NCBI RefSeq assembly: GCF_022539665.2 | Contig: NC_081337.1 | Location: 8,470,679-8,534,678, forward strand | Source: Daphnia carinata | Lineage: Eukaryota; Arthropoda; Branchiopoda; Diplostraca; Daphniidae | Direction: 5' to 3' | Length of the DNA: 64,000 nt | In this document: in pieces, positions 1 to 10,726 of the stretch | How the letters are laid out: each line of letters starts with the position of its first letter | Numbering within the stretch: the first letter of the stretch is position 1 | The notes under the pieces: generated by a model | Database searches by the model: none | The model's input: the letters and a program-made list of their open reading frames with translations, nothing else | Told to the model about the DNA's origin: nothing | Made by a program: the position numbers and the translations under genes

Positions 1-1283
1 TCTGGTGCTATGTAGCTGGCTAGGACAAAGTTTTGACTTGCTGAAAGTCCACCAATAAGATTGCGAAAACATTTCAGGAGGCGGTAAACCTGTGAAACGA
101 AAATCGGTAGACGGGAACGAAAAAAGGTCACTATCTCCCGGCGTTCTTCGGAAGAAAAATCCGTTTTGTGCTTTGTGAAAGTCACGCACAGCTGGACAAA
201 CCGAACGACAACTAGGACACCCTCTCTGCATAAAGTATGAAACCAGTGCATGAACCCACAAATTTGATTTGTTAAGAGAAATATTGTTTTACCCTAAACT
301 TTGTTTGACGGCTTGCCACAGGCGAGCGGCATTTACGAGCATGTCCGCTTCATTATTGCTATCAAACAAGGAGACCATACGTTCTAATGAAGCATGAATG
401 CTGTTTAACCAGGCCGTGAAGCTCAGCTCGTGCAGCTGTGTTTTTCAGAAAAGATTGGCACAGCCTAACAAGGTTTTCCAGTGCTGGTTGATTTTGGAAG
501 TGCTCAATGCACAATTTTGCTGTTTGGCTGCTTAATGTTGGTGGAAGATGGTAAGAGTAGCTGAAATGTAACATTGTAGAAAGCACAGCTTCGGGTAATC
601 CATTCAAGGATTGCCAATCAAAGTCACCTAGACTAAGGGAGAGAATTGTTCTGTGTACCTGAAACTATTTCAAAAATTTATGAGTAAAACTAAAAAACCA
701 CACATATTAAAACTTACTGTATGACCATTTGCTGCACACAATTCAAAATCTGAAAAATAACCTTCTTCCAATGCATGTGTAAGACTGAATGAATTATCAA
801 GAACACTTTGGCTCTTGGTAGCAATTCTTTTGCATGTTAAAATGATGAAAGATTCAAAAAGAAGAACCAATTCTTGGATAGAAGGTGTTTGTATCTAAGA
901 TACAAAAGTGAATTGTAATGATAACTTACCATTATTACATAACAATAATACCCTACTCGAAATTCAATAACACTTCCTTTGAATCCAGCAAAGCGGAGGA
1001 AGGTTGAATAATGTGATGAGCAGACTTCATAGGTATCACAGAATGAAGGAGGGAAATCAACATTGTGTTCATTTTGCCAAAATACAGAACCACCTTTATC
1101 TAACGAAAATTCGATTCCCTTTAATAAACTCTGTAAACTGCTGCCGTCTGCTGCATGACCCTGACAATTGACTATCTAAGGAAGCAAAATTGTAATTCAT
1201 TAAACTTGTGAACCAAGAAAAAACAACGATAATGCTACCAGCCAAGTTCCATGAAGTTCTTTTGAACCAGAATATCGAGCCAT
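1..1283 (-). CDS. BTB/POZ-domain protein, 5' part (continues past base 1)
   Basis: Five exons fit together on the minus strand: 1239-1283 (ATG at 1281-1283), 930-1175, 718-894, 293-658 and 1-225, the last running off the window. The first joints are phase 0 and the last is phase 2. Residues from about 145 onward read as a BTB fold, split by the intron at 659-717: a YFSDFEL start, then NGHTVHRTIL, then LPEAVLSTMLHFSYSYHLP. BTB domains mediate dimerisation or Cul3 binding, but no Kelch, ankyrin or zinc-finger partner is visible here, so the subfamily is not recognised. Within exon 4 the reading frame breaks between about 400 and 450. The BTB frame hits a stop at 361-363, while the continuation (WLNSIHASLERM and onward, joining smoothly to the next exon) is one base out of register. 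The first exon is short and its start is inferred from the splice phase. The C-terminal part is helical-looking and unassigned. Confidence 0.6.
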
Positions 1284-3022
1284 TTTGTCGTTTGATGCCT
1301 AGATGTTATGGAAAACTTGGCCTGTCTTTGTGCCGACCATTTAAGTGTGTACTTTTTTACCTTCTGTCACGTCAACCATTGCTACCATCTAGTGGTGATG
1401 TTTTGATGCGAGACATTTCCGCTTTCATAGCAAAAATAAATACACGTTGCTTTTAGGGTTAAAGGCCTCGAGACTACTGAACGTTGGAGTATACGATTAT
1501 ACGGGATAGCTATTACAAACCACTTTATCATCATGGGTCTATAAGATGATACAAGCCAATCATCTATGAATCTCGAAGATACGAGTAATCGTACGGGGAT
1601 GGATGCCTGCCTATCTACCTGTATTACATGGATGGGTGCGAGCGGTTAGACGGGCAGAGGTAAAGGGCGCCTACAACAGGCTTTTTGACGGTCAGAAACA
1701 GCGGCAGGGAGAGATCTGCGGGCAAAAAAAAGAGTGTTTTTATTTTGAAAAAAAGGGTTAAGATTAGACGGGCAAAATAATGGCGCGGACTAATTGGCAG
1801 ATTAAAATTAAGGGAAAAAAAACGTTAAAATACGCTAGCGGCACCTATCCCTGGCCCTGAACGAGTTTACAGTTATTAGTACGTTGTTAAACACTAAAAA
1901 AAAAATTTGTTATGTAACAATAAAGATTGGAACCCGTAGCATCAGCGTGGCAGCTGTCAACTATGCCACAGCGCCATGCCTCAGCTACACTTACTGTGTG
2001 CATAAGCTACCTATTCAATGTGTGACACACAAAGCAATTTTTGTTTGGGATGTGCGGTCCTGGCACAATGGCGGTTATCGGCGCTCTGTATTCTGTCGGT
2101 CCCGGGTTCAAATCCCGCCACCTCTAATTTCCAAGCACTCCCTTCCCTCCATGCTCTCCTCCCACCACCCTCTCCTCCCACCCACTTCATCGTTCAAGAT
2201 TCAAGATTCATCTCAACGGATTCAAGATTCTTCGTCACATTGGATTCGCAGGATTCTTCATCTCATCGGATTATGCAAGATGCGGATTATGCATCACATC
2301 AATCAAAAAGAAAAAGGCTACTATAAAGGGGCTAAAGAAATGGCACCACACTAAATAAAACATACACATACACTTACACGTATACAGACGTTTCACATCG
2401 ATCTGTAGTACCGTTCACTACACGTTGAAGGTCGACCCACAAACTGAAGGTAGAGAAGAGGTAATCATAGCTCGTAGGTTATTCGTAAGTTCTCCCCATG
2501 GCCAATAGGTTCATGGATGCAGGCAGCTAATCATCGAGTATGTGACCCTCTCCGATACTCGCAAGTTTTTGTTGGTTTCTTACTGTGTCTAAGACCAGTA
2601 GGGCGTATAGTAGTGCGGCTAGCAGGTAGGCTAGTCGTCCATTAAAAATTCAAGTAGGTATCTAGAATGTAATATTGTCCATTTTATGATAAGTGAATAA
2701 CCTACTTCCAATGATATCGGAACTTCTTGATCACAGACAGCAATACCGGTTAGCATTATCTTCTGCGGTTCACCTCAATAAATGATACATGGCGGTAGGT
2801 TCATTTCGGATAACATACTTTAATATTGCAATAGATTTAGGAAGTCGGATGAAACACAACAAGCGTTTCGACTGATTTGAAGAATTGCGAAACAGTAGGA
2901 GTTGGAGCAGATACAATGGCTAGTTTGCAGCGATTCTGAAGTGCAATTTGCGAAAATAAAACAAAAATGAAGGCCAACATGTTTGCAGATGCCAGATATA
3001 GAGCTTAATGTTTTTAACGAAC
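1284..3022. other. Intergenic, with one SINE
   Basis: No supportable coding gene. The stretch holds the tRNA-derived SINE listed separately, GATTC-rich short repeats after it, and AT-rich sequence. It presumably includes the promoter of the BTB gene to the left and the 3' UTR of the gene to the right. Confidence 0.5.
2055..2285 (+). repeat. tRNA-derived SINE-like element
   Basis: A Pol III-type internal promoter is visible: an A box TGGCACAATGG at 2061-2071 and a B box GGTTCAAATCC at 2105-2115, spaced as in a tRNA. The flanking bases do not fold into a clean acceptor stem. The tRNA-like head is followed by a C/T-rich stretch and then by several copies of a GATTC-containing unit (about 2196-2280). 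This is the layout of a SINE head plus unrelated body. The 3' boundary is a guess, because no clear target-site duplication was found. Confidence 0.5.
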
Positions 3023-3461
3023 TTAGAAACCATATAGCTGCATTTGATTTTTCATGTCGTCCATAGTGGTATCTCCAAACTGGGCACTATGCTTTTGCAT
3101 CAGCTTGTAGATAGCTTCCATTTGTTCACTTTCAACCCTTTAAAATAAGCAAGGAAAAACGGCAAATCATGAAAAGGTTATTATCATTTATGGATTAAAT
3201 AAGAACTTGTTATTTTTATTACTGTTTTTCCAAGAGTTTTACTTCTTCAGGAAGTTTTTCTTCCAATTGTTTGGCCAATTGTAGAGGTTTTCTTGAGCTC
3301 AGAAATTGAATTTCATCAATTTTTTGCTCCTCTGCAGTTGGAGGTGAACAGGGGATGATATTTTTCCCATTCCAAAGACATGTCAGTGTTAAACAGATAA
3401 TGGCAAAGACGGTAGAGATGAAGTAATAAACGGATGTATCTTCCCAGAAAATTGTCAACAT
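3023..3461 (-). CDS. MXRA7-like small single-pass membrane protein
   Basis: Two exons, 3223-3461 and 3023-3137 (GT-AG, phase 2), give 117 aa. The N-terminus carries a membrane segment (about residues 11-31, VYYFISTVFAII and onward) followed by a charged, helix-prone cytosolic tail. The tail ends in EQMEAIYKLMQ, FGDTTMDDMKNQM and a terminal LYGF. That C-terminal helical block resembles the matrix-remodelling-associated protein 7 family, whose function is poorly known; the assignment is from memory of the family and is moderate. The start codon lies only 3 bases after the stop of an upstream ORF in the same frame, so the two probably share a transcript. Confidence 0.5.
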
Positions 3462-3464
3462 GGT

Positions 3465-3938
3465 TTAACTCAGATCACAGCTTTTTTTTCGAGATGAATA
3501 TTCTAATTTAAGCTGTGGTATTAGGGGAAGGAAAGCTTGTTGGTTGAGATACTCAAAAGCAGATTGTTGTATCCCTTTGAAAGTTGTGTGAATGTTCTCA
3601 CTATCGTTATCCTTAATGGCTTTTGATAGGTTTTCAACAAAAGCCCTGTTGCTCAGGCAGCCATCAACCCTATCTTCAGAATCAGCTCCTATGGCAATAT
3701 GCTTTTCAAAACACTCACTTATGGCAACCAATCGATGCTGTTGATTATCTGGGTTTGAAACTATTTCATCCACAGAGTTGTAGAATGTCCAATACTTGTT
3801 GAATTCAGGATGTTGGTTCAAGTATGACTTGAAAAAGATTTGACCTTCATCTGAAGATATCAAAGCGCTAAGTGTGCACTCCCGCACAACCTTCTTCAGG
3901 GTTTTCGTTGGTATTGATTTCAGATCCGGATCAGCCAT
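3465..3938 (-). CDS. RGS-domain-like protein, single exon
   Basis: A 157-aa ORF starts at the ATG at 3936-3938; the upstream TTG is not needed. Residues about 15-145 have the spacing of an RGS or RGS-like helical bundle: LISSDEGQIFFKSYLNQ at the front, a middle helix ending ECFEKHIAI, and the hallmark end GIQQSAFEYLNQQAFLPLI. RGS domains speed GTP hydrolysis on G-alpha subunits or act as protein anchors. Catalytic residues cannot be judged with confidence here. It ends with TAA, then ACC, then the ATG of the MXRA7-like ORF in the same frame. This suggests a dicistronic mRNA or stop-codon readthrough into a membrane-anchored fusion. Confidence 0.5.
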   Translation of the reverse strand: MADPDLKSIPTKTLKKVVRECTLSALISSDEGQIFFKSYLNQHPEFNKYWTFYNSVDEIVSNPDNQQHRLVAISECFEKHIAIGADSEDRVDGCLSNRAFVENLSKAIKDNDSENIHTTFKGIQQSAFEYLNQQAFLPLIPQLKLEYSSRKKSCDLS

Positions 3939-5412
3939 CAACCCTCTACAGTATTTGAATAGCGGTTATATAGTTAAGCGATTTTCCTGCTCCTGGAGAT
4001 AATGATAAGTTCTAGAAGGTTTAAGAAAAAATGTTTACCGCCAACCTTCTTGTTTAATTTTTATGGATCACTTCGTATAGAACAAATTTTGATCGCGTTG
4101 GGTGGAATTTTTCACGTTGACCGTCCAGCAACAAACTATTTATAAAAGAATGGGTTGGGCTTTTTTCTTCCACATTGTTTTGGTTCAATTGAGCTAGCAA
4201 GTAAGGGAATCTAGCGGACAAAAGCTACAACTCTATCTAAATTTTAAACTTACGTCAAAACTCGATATCACATTCACGAGACGTTCAAGTACACGAATAG
4301 AAGACTGTTAAAGCACGTAGTAGTTTTAGGCAAAAAAAATGACGAGAAGTGAATAATTAATATGTAATACGCATTCTTGCATAACATGAATCATCCCGCT
4401 TGATGGTGGTACGCACAGTAGTATGCATAATCTATAACTTTTTTTTGTCAAAACTGACGGTTTCCAGGCCAACTCATTCAAGTGAGTCGACTAGCCATTC
4501 GCATTCAATGTGGTGATAAATTATGAATAGCTGTGATCCGCCTGGCTGACTTAACCACCATAGTTCGCGTCCATCTTTGAGCTATTTCCGAATGCGATTT
4601 GAAAGATATACAGACGGTGGTCTTGGTGTTATCGATCCAGTGAACCAGTAATACCTGGATTACACTGCGGTTTTGTTTTTTTAGAATAAAACTTTATATC
4701 CATTCCCCAAGTCAAATCTGTCGTAAATTTATTGTTGATCTGCAGGGAATGATTACGTTGCCAATAATGCGTGTTGAAAAAAGACGGGGAGTGGCAGTAC
4801 ACAAAGCCGTTTATTTCGTTTCTAGGAAATCAAAGTTACATAAAAAAACACACATCAATGAATCGGGGAGGGGAATGTATTTGTCGAGAATGGGTAAAAA
4901 AAGTGTGAAAAATTCTCCACCGTGCATCAGCGTATTACATTACTTTACTTCTTTTCCTATCAAATATGCTGAAAAAGGTTTTTTTTTTTATAATTATTAT
5001 TATTATTCTGGGCCGTATATGAATAAACAAACAAAAAAGAAAAAGAAGCAGTACAGGGCCACAGGAGGAGCAAATTTTGTTTTTGTCTGAGGGAACTGCT
5101 GGAGAATGGATCCTTTATTTACACATCGGCACAATGGATTGTGGCCTGTAAGACCCCCAATCTTTAAACTACAGAAAAATGGGATTTTTGTTATTGTTGC
5201 TTATTATGACGACAAATCTGGTTTCTAAAAAAAAACAATCGAACATGGAAAACAAAATCTGCAAGAGAGCGCATCGTCCGGATTAAAACATACTGTCGAT
5301 TCGCTTGTTGGAACATGAAATTTTTTAAAAACGGAAAACTGCATAGAGAGAAGGCCGTCGAGTCATAAAAAAAACGATCCTTTTTGTTTGTATCGTGTTT
5401 CACTTTCTTCTT
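3939..5412. other. Intergenic
   Basis: AT-rich, with no gene I can support. A TATAAAAG box sits at 4141-4148 on the plus strand, and a donor-like GTAAGG lies about 55 bases downstream, but no coding exon follows. The right end is probably the 3' UTR of the claudin-like gene (minus strand). Confidence 0.4.
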
Positions 5413-8400
5413 TTAGTAATTGTACGGTCCGTACTGCGATCCGTAGGCGTAAGGTCCTGGATAAGCGTAGCCATAAGCATACTGCTGCTTTTGAGGATAA
5501 ACTGCCGCGGGGAGAATCACATGAAACGAAAAAGAAAAGCATGAAACATCGTCAGTCCATTACACCACTAGGAAGCTTCGTGATCAATTAGAATCAACGA
5601 GACTGTGGGTGGGTGAACGCACGGGAGCGCAACGCTATCTTAAAAGTTTTTTTACAACTCAGAAAGAAGAAGTTTTTTTCTTTCTTATTCCTACGTAACC
5701 CGTCTGCCATCTGGCGTCTGTTTTTTTTCAAACGTCAGACGTCTTGATCAAGCCCTGCTCTTTCACTAACAATGACATGACACTATGTAGTACCCGCGTT
5801 TGTGCTACAACGAATCATCACGACCGAAATCCCCCTCCCCCTTTTTTTGCGTGCAAAACAAAGACTGACAGTTGTCTGCTTATGGGAGCTGCACAACATA
5901 GTAAGACAGGATGTGCAGCTCTGATCGTGACAGCTCGACTTCTCACGGTAGTTTTTCTGCTTTTTCCCCCCTTCTTGTTTGACATTTTGAAGGGAGAAAC
6001 AAGAACAATCAAAGATGGAGGTTTAAAGCTATAACTAGAATGGCATTGAGCACTAGATAAAATTTAAAAAAAAAAATGTTACCAGGCATGAGGTACTGCA
6101 TATTGACGGCCTCTTCCTTCTCGCGTTCGCGGCGCAAGCAAATGGCAGCGCAGGAGAAGAGGATGGACGAGATCAGGGCGAAACCGACACCAATCCAGGC
6201 AATCATGTACGACCTGTTGACGTACACGATAATGGATTAAACATTGCACTTAAAAAAATGCAGAGTGAAAGGCGGGTTTACCAGTCGTAATCGATTTTGG
6301 AAGCATCTTTCAAGACCTGCAAAATAAAAAGAAGATAACTCCCGTTAATAAATTGGCAATAAGCGCCTTACTGTAAAGTTCAAGTTTTTAGTGTTACACC
6401 GTCACACAGTATCGTATAGAGAAACAATCCAAATAAGGTGGGGGAAAAAGAAACGGGACGATCCAAGTCCTGGCCAAAGTTGATTAGGGTAGCCGAGTAA
6501 ATCAAATCAAGTTTCTCGCGTGTGTTTCTTTTTCATTCCCATTGTCTTTTTTTTCCAAGTTTTATAGGGCAAACATACTAGCGTGACCCCGTAGCGGAAC
6601 ACTTCTTCTTTTACGACCGGTAATTTTCTTTATGCTAACAAATTAATACCGTTGGATGAAGCGAAAATTCGGGTAAAGGTAAAGTCAAAGAAAATATCGC
6701 AAAACCTATTATTTACGGGAAAAAAATAGATATATGTGTAACGGGGCAGTCAACTGTTATTGGGTAACAAAAAAAAAAAGAGTAGAACCACTCGATAGAC
6801 CGGTTCTTAACAATGAGGTCGAACGTGAGTCGCCAGCATGGCATTTCTTCCTCCCCTTCAAAAACATCAAAGTTGATTTAACAACTTCTTCCTTGTCTCT
6901 TTTACATCTTTTTTTGGATACATTATTTCGATGCACTGAATGGACAGGCCGCACGGAGAAAGACGTGACAGGACACACAAGAAATCGGGAACAGACACAC
7001 AAAGAAAAAATGTTTTCGATTTAATTCTTCACCTTGGGGCGGAGGAACTCGCGTTCGCCCACCAGTTTCTCGTTCTCGTAGAATTCGACGCCGTGCCACA
7101 GACCCATGCCGCCGGCGCTAAACAGACCTGAAAAATGTTTAGAAAAAAACAAATACATTTCTTTATAATGAAAAACAAACTTTTGTTCCATCCCTCATTC
7201 ATTCTCCGTTTTGACGATGAATGCATTAAAAATAAAAAAGAGAATCTAGATCAAATTTCACGACCCTTATTTTTCTGTTTTTAAACGAACGACAAAAGTT
7301 CAAAGCCCTTGAAGCCAAAAATTAAACGATTTGAAACGAAAATACTTACAGGCAAGAAGCATGAGGATTGCGGTACTGGTAATGTTGCCCGCTCCGCGGC
7401 GCCAGCAGCCGACGACGCCCGTCCAAAAGGCCACAAAGTCAAAGAAAAAGGACACGATGAAGAGAGCAATCATGGCGCGGCCCATATCTAATTTTTTTAA
7501 CGATTAAAAATAATTATGAAATTGTCTGTAAAGATGCGGTTGAGAAATGTAAACTTACGCAGTCGGGCCATAGCATCTTCGCTGAAAGATTTCGTGTCGC
7601 CCTTGTTGTCGGGAATGTAATAATCGATGTTGGTGCAGATGGTCTCGACCGGCGAGCGATACGTCTCCACTATATAAAATGCAAGTTTTTATTTTAAAAA
7701 GTCCAAAGCGTGAAATTAAAAAACAAACAAACAAGAAAACGAGAATTTCGGGAACGACTTGTACAAGACAGGTGGGTTTCTGCAGACTGAATAAAAACGA
7801 GAACACCATTTCCTGTTTCTAGCCCGCATCCGATGCGTAACGTCCATATACAAAAACCAAACCTGACAGCCAACCAGGAACTAGTCGACCCGTCAATAAT
7901 ATTTTTTCGTGAGCGTTCAAGTTTGCACCCAAGCAATTTAGAGCGTCTACCATAAATTACAGTTAACTCGACCATTGCACACAAACAACACGAAAGACGA
8001 CGGTCATTTTCATTGTTCTACCCTTTCAAAGTTTTGTCACGGGGAAAGCAGCGGTTTGTGCTCAATTCAAACAGCGTGACTTCTTTTGTTTTATTTTTCG
8101 GTTGCTTAACAATTCATTGTTGGATTCCTACGCAATTGAAAAATAAATTTTTCATTCTACTGGGTCACCGAATTTATATAGTCGACTTTCTTAGCGGTAC
8201 AATATCCTCTTGTTCATCTTCTCCGCTGAATTTCGTGTTTTTCTTCAAAGGTATCCATTAGCAAAAAGGAAATTGAATTTTCTCAAATGACTCGAAGAGC
8301 ACTCGCGGATCTTTTCGAGTTTCTCTTGTAACCCCGAAGATCCATGCCATTTGCCACAATTGTAGGTAGGAGAAAAGATTGAAGTACACCCAATTTAGCA

Positions 8401-10726
8401 GAGAGAAAGTGCGGAAGAGGAGCTCATTTTTTTACTCTTTTCGCTCTAAAAGTCAGGAATAAATCAAGTAGACGTCTAAGTGCCCGACATACACCGTAGA
8501 TGCCCTTAATTTTTTTCACGTACAAACTAGCCAAAGGGGGTCATCTTCTACAACAACCATCTACGTGCAATTGGTTTCTTTTAAAACCCCGTTATCTTGA
8601 CCTGCAAAAAGAAAAAAACTAGACGAATATGAAGAGAAATTCTATACAATTTTATAAAAAATCAAATCCCTCCTCTCGAAATTTGGCGGCTAAAAAAAAA
8701 AATTCTTGGAAATCAAGTACACCTTCTTTTTTCTCACACTATTTTTTTTTCGTGTCTAGCCATAGGGGATGTCTCACGCAAAAAAACAAACAATTCGAGA
8801 GAGGGAAAAGAGAAGAATTTGTTCGACCAACAATTGTAAAGGTGTGTGTTTTATGTTAGAAAACCGTGTGTCTGACCTGAAAAACAAACCAAAGTCCAAC
8901 TTAGCGGCATTTCGTTACACAGAGAACCGGATGACTCTACACAGCTGTTCAGTTACTTTGGAAACCTTATAACCCAGTTGTAAAAAGAAAAGAAAAATAT
9001 ATTGAACAAACAAAATCTTTTCGGCCCACAAGATTATTCTGTTTGCTGTCGACCTTTTTGTTTCTATGCAAAGTCTATTGAACCTGACAAGAATTATTTT
9101 CGAAACATTTGATAAACTAAATTTAACGTGGGCATCTTATTTTTTTAAACTCGCCATCGGGATACAAGTCATCTAAGGTTTTAAAGATCTTATTAGATAA
9201 GACCCAAATATTTAGTCCCGTACCGCGAGCCTTTTACATGGAGGTTGTAACCGCCCTTGAACTTGAGTGAATTTAAAAAGGAGGGTTTTAATGTTTTGTT
9301 GAAGAAATACGACATCAAATGTTTGGCCCAAGTCTCTTAATAAGTCAAGCCTGACGAAACCAATTCTTATTTAACAACTTAAAAAAAAAAGAATGTTCGC
9401 TTTATATTGGATGTTACGACCGAAAAAAATAAAACTCCCGAGAAAAAAGAAAATAAAATTCCAAAAGACCGCCAAGGTTTTTTTCTTCCCGGGATTCTCC
9501 CACTCCACCCACCACATCCTTTTCAACAGATTTTTTTTTCCTTGGTTCGACACATACCTAGAAAAACACTGACTCGGATCTCCACAAAGAGTAGTGAAAA
9601 CCACATTTTTCCCTCGGTCAATTATAATTCGTTTTAGAGCGAGCTGCAAGGTTTTCGTCTGAGAACCAATAATTTTTTTTTTCCAAAGGAATGTTAACGA
9701 AGACATTGGATACTTTTTTAAACGCATGGTGCTACTTGGAGCCACTTTCGTTATTTACACGTTTTAATGGCATAATAGTCAACAGGTCGCTGAACTGTTT
9801 TTTTCCCAAAATTCTTAAGGTGTTTGTTGTCACCCTCCATTACATTTCGAGATTACCCAATCGCGACCGACCATTTTTTTTTTTTAAGCCAAGAAAAAGA
9901 AGAATTGTAAAACAACATTCAAAATATAAAAAAAGGTACTGACCTCCTTTAGGAACTTTCTTGTCGTCAAAGCAAATACGGAAGAGTCCTTTGGTTCTGG
10001 AGAAATATAAAATGTTGCTCTCCAGTTCACCTTGCAACGCCAAATCGCCTCGTGTCACCTGAGGCTGTAATCAATCAACAACAAAAGAATTGCAGCCATT
10101 TTCTTACGAAAAAAAACAAAACAAAACAAAAACAAAATGTTGATAATACATGTGTGGGTGGTTGGGTATGATGAGGTTTCACGAGAGAAAAAAGAAAATG
10201 CAATCACTCTAGACACACCTCCAGCAGATAAGTTTGCAATTCAATTTTTCCAACGTTCGTGACACTTTGATTTTAATGGCTGCCACTAGACCGAGCCGTG
10301 AAGAAACTTGAGGTTTCTTTTGAAAGAGAAAATAACGTGGCGTGCATCAATCTTTCATGCTAGTCTCTTCTTTCTTCATTTACAAAAGAAATGAAAATAG
10401 TATTCGCCCTTCTTTTCTTTTTGTTTCTCGCTTCAAGTGCCAACGCCCTCTACATGCACGCCATATGGCGCCATAGGTGCGAAGCAGAACGAGCCGCCAT
10501 ATTAAAGTCAAAGAAGCGAACAAGAAAATAACCACAACAAGAAAAACCTTTTTTACCCAAAATAACAAATGAGTAATAATAAAAAATAAAATAAACTTAC
10601 CTCGAGTTTCAGACGATCGACAGTAATCCGACTCCAATTATCCGTGGAGAAGGCGATCGCGATCAACGCCACTGAGATCACGGCGGCGATCGTGGCCAAC
10701 GAAAGCGTGTAAGCCGAACAAGGCAT
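5413..10726 (-). CDS. Claudin-superfamily tetraspan protein (Clc-like/stargazin-like)
   Basis: Eight exons join in consistent phase to 281 aa: 10601-10726, 9944-10064, 7559-7669, 7350-7487, 7033-7127, 6282-6316, 6083-6213 and 5413-5501. TM1 lies in exon 1 (LATIAAVISVALIAIAF) and is followed by TDNW. The large first extracellular loop carries GLFRICF, the position of the claudin W-GLW-C signature. Exon 4 holds TM2, TM3 spans exons 4-5 (ITSTAILMLLA then GLFSAGGMGLWHG), and exon 7 holds TM4 (WIGVGFALISSILFSCAAIC). The cytosolic tail is basic, then rich in Tyr, Gly and Pro, ending NY. Claudin-superfamily tetraspans act in septate-junction barriers or as channel partners; which role applies here cannot be read from sequence. 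A second claudin-like gene lies head to head 3.5 kb away. Confidence 0.8.

Noticed and set aside
1884-2354. 156-codon plus-strand ORF
   Set aside because: It runs across the tRNA-derived SINE and its GATTC repeats, and the translation has no protein-like features.
4141-4205. Plus-strand TATA box followed by a donor-like site
   Set aside because: No coding exon follows within the spacer, so a gene cannot be supported from this alone.
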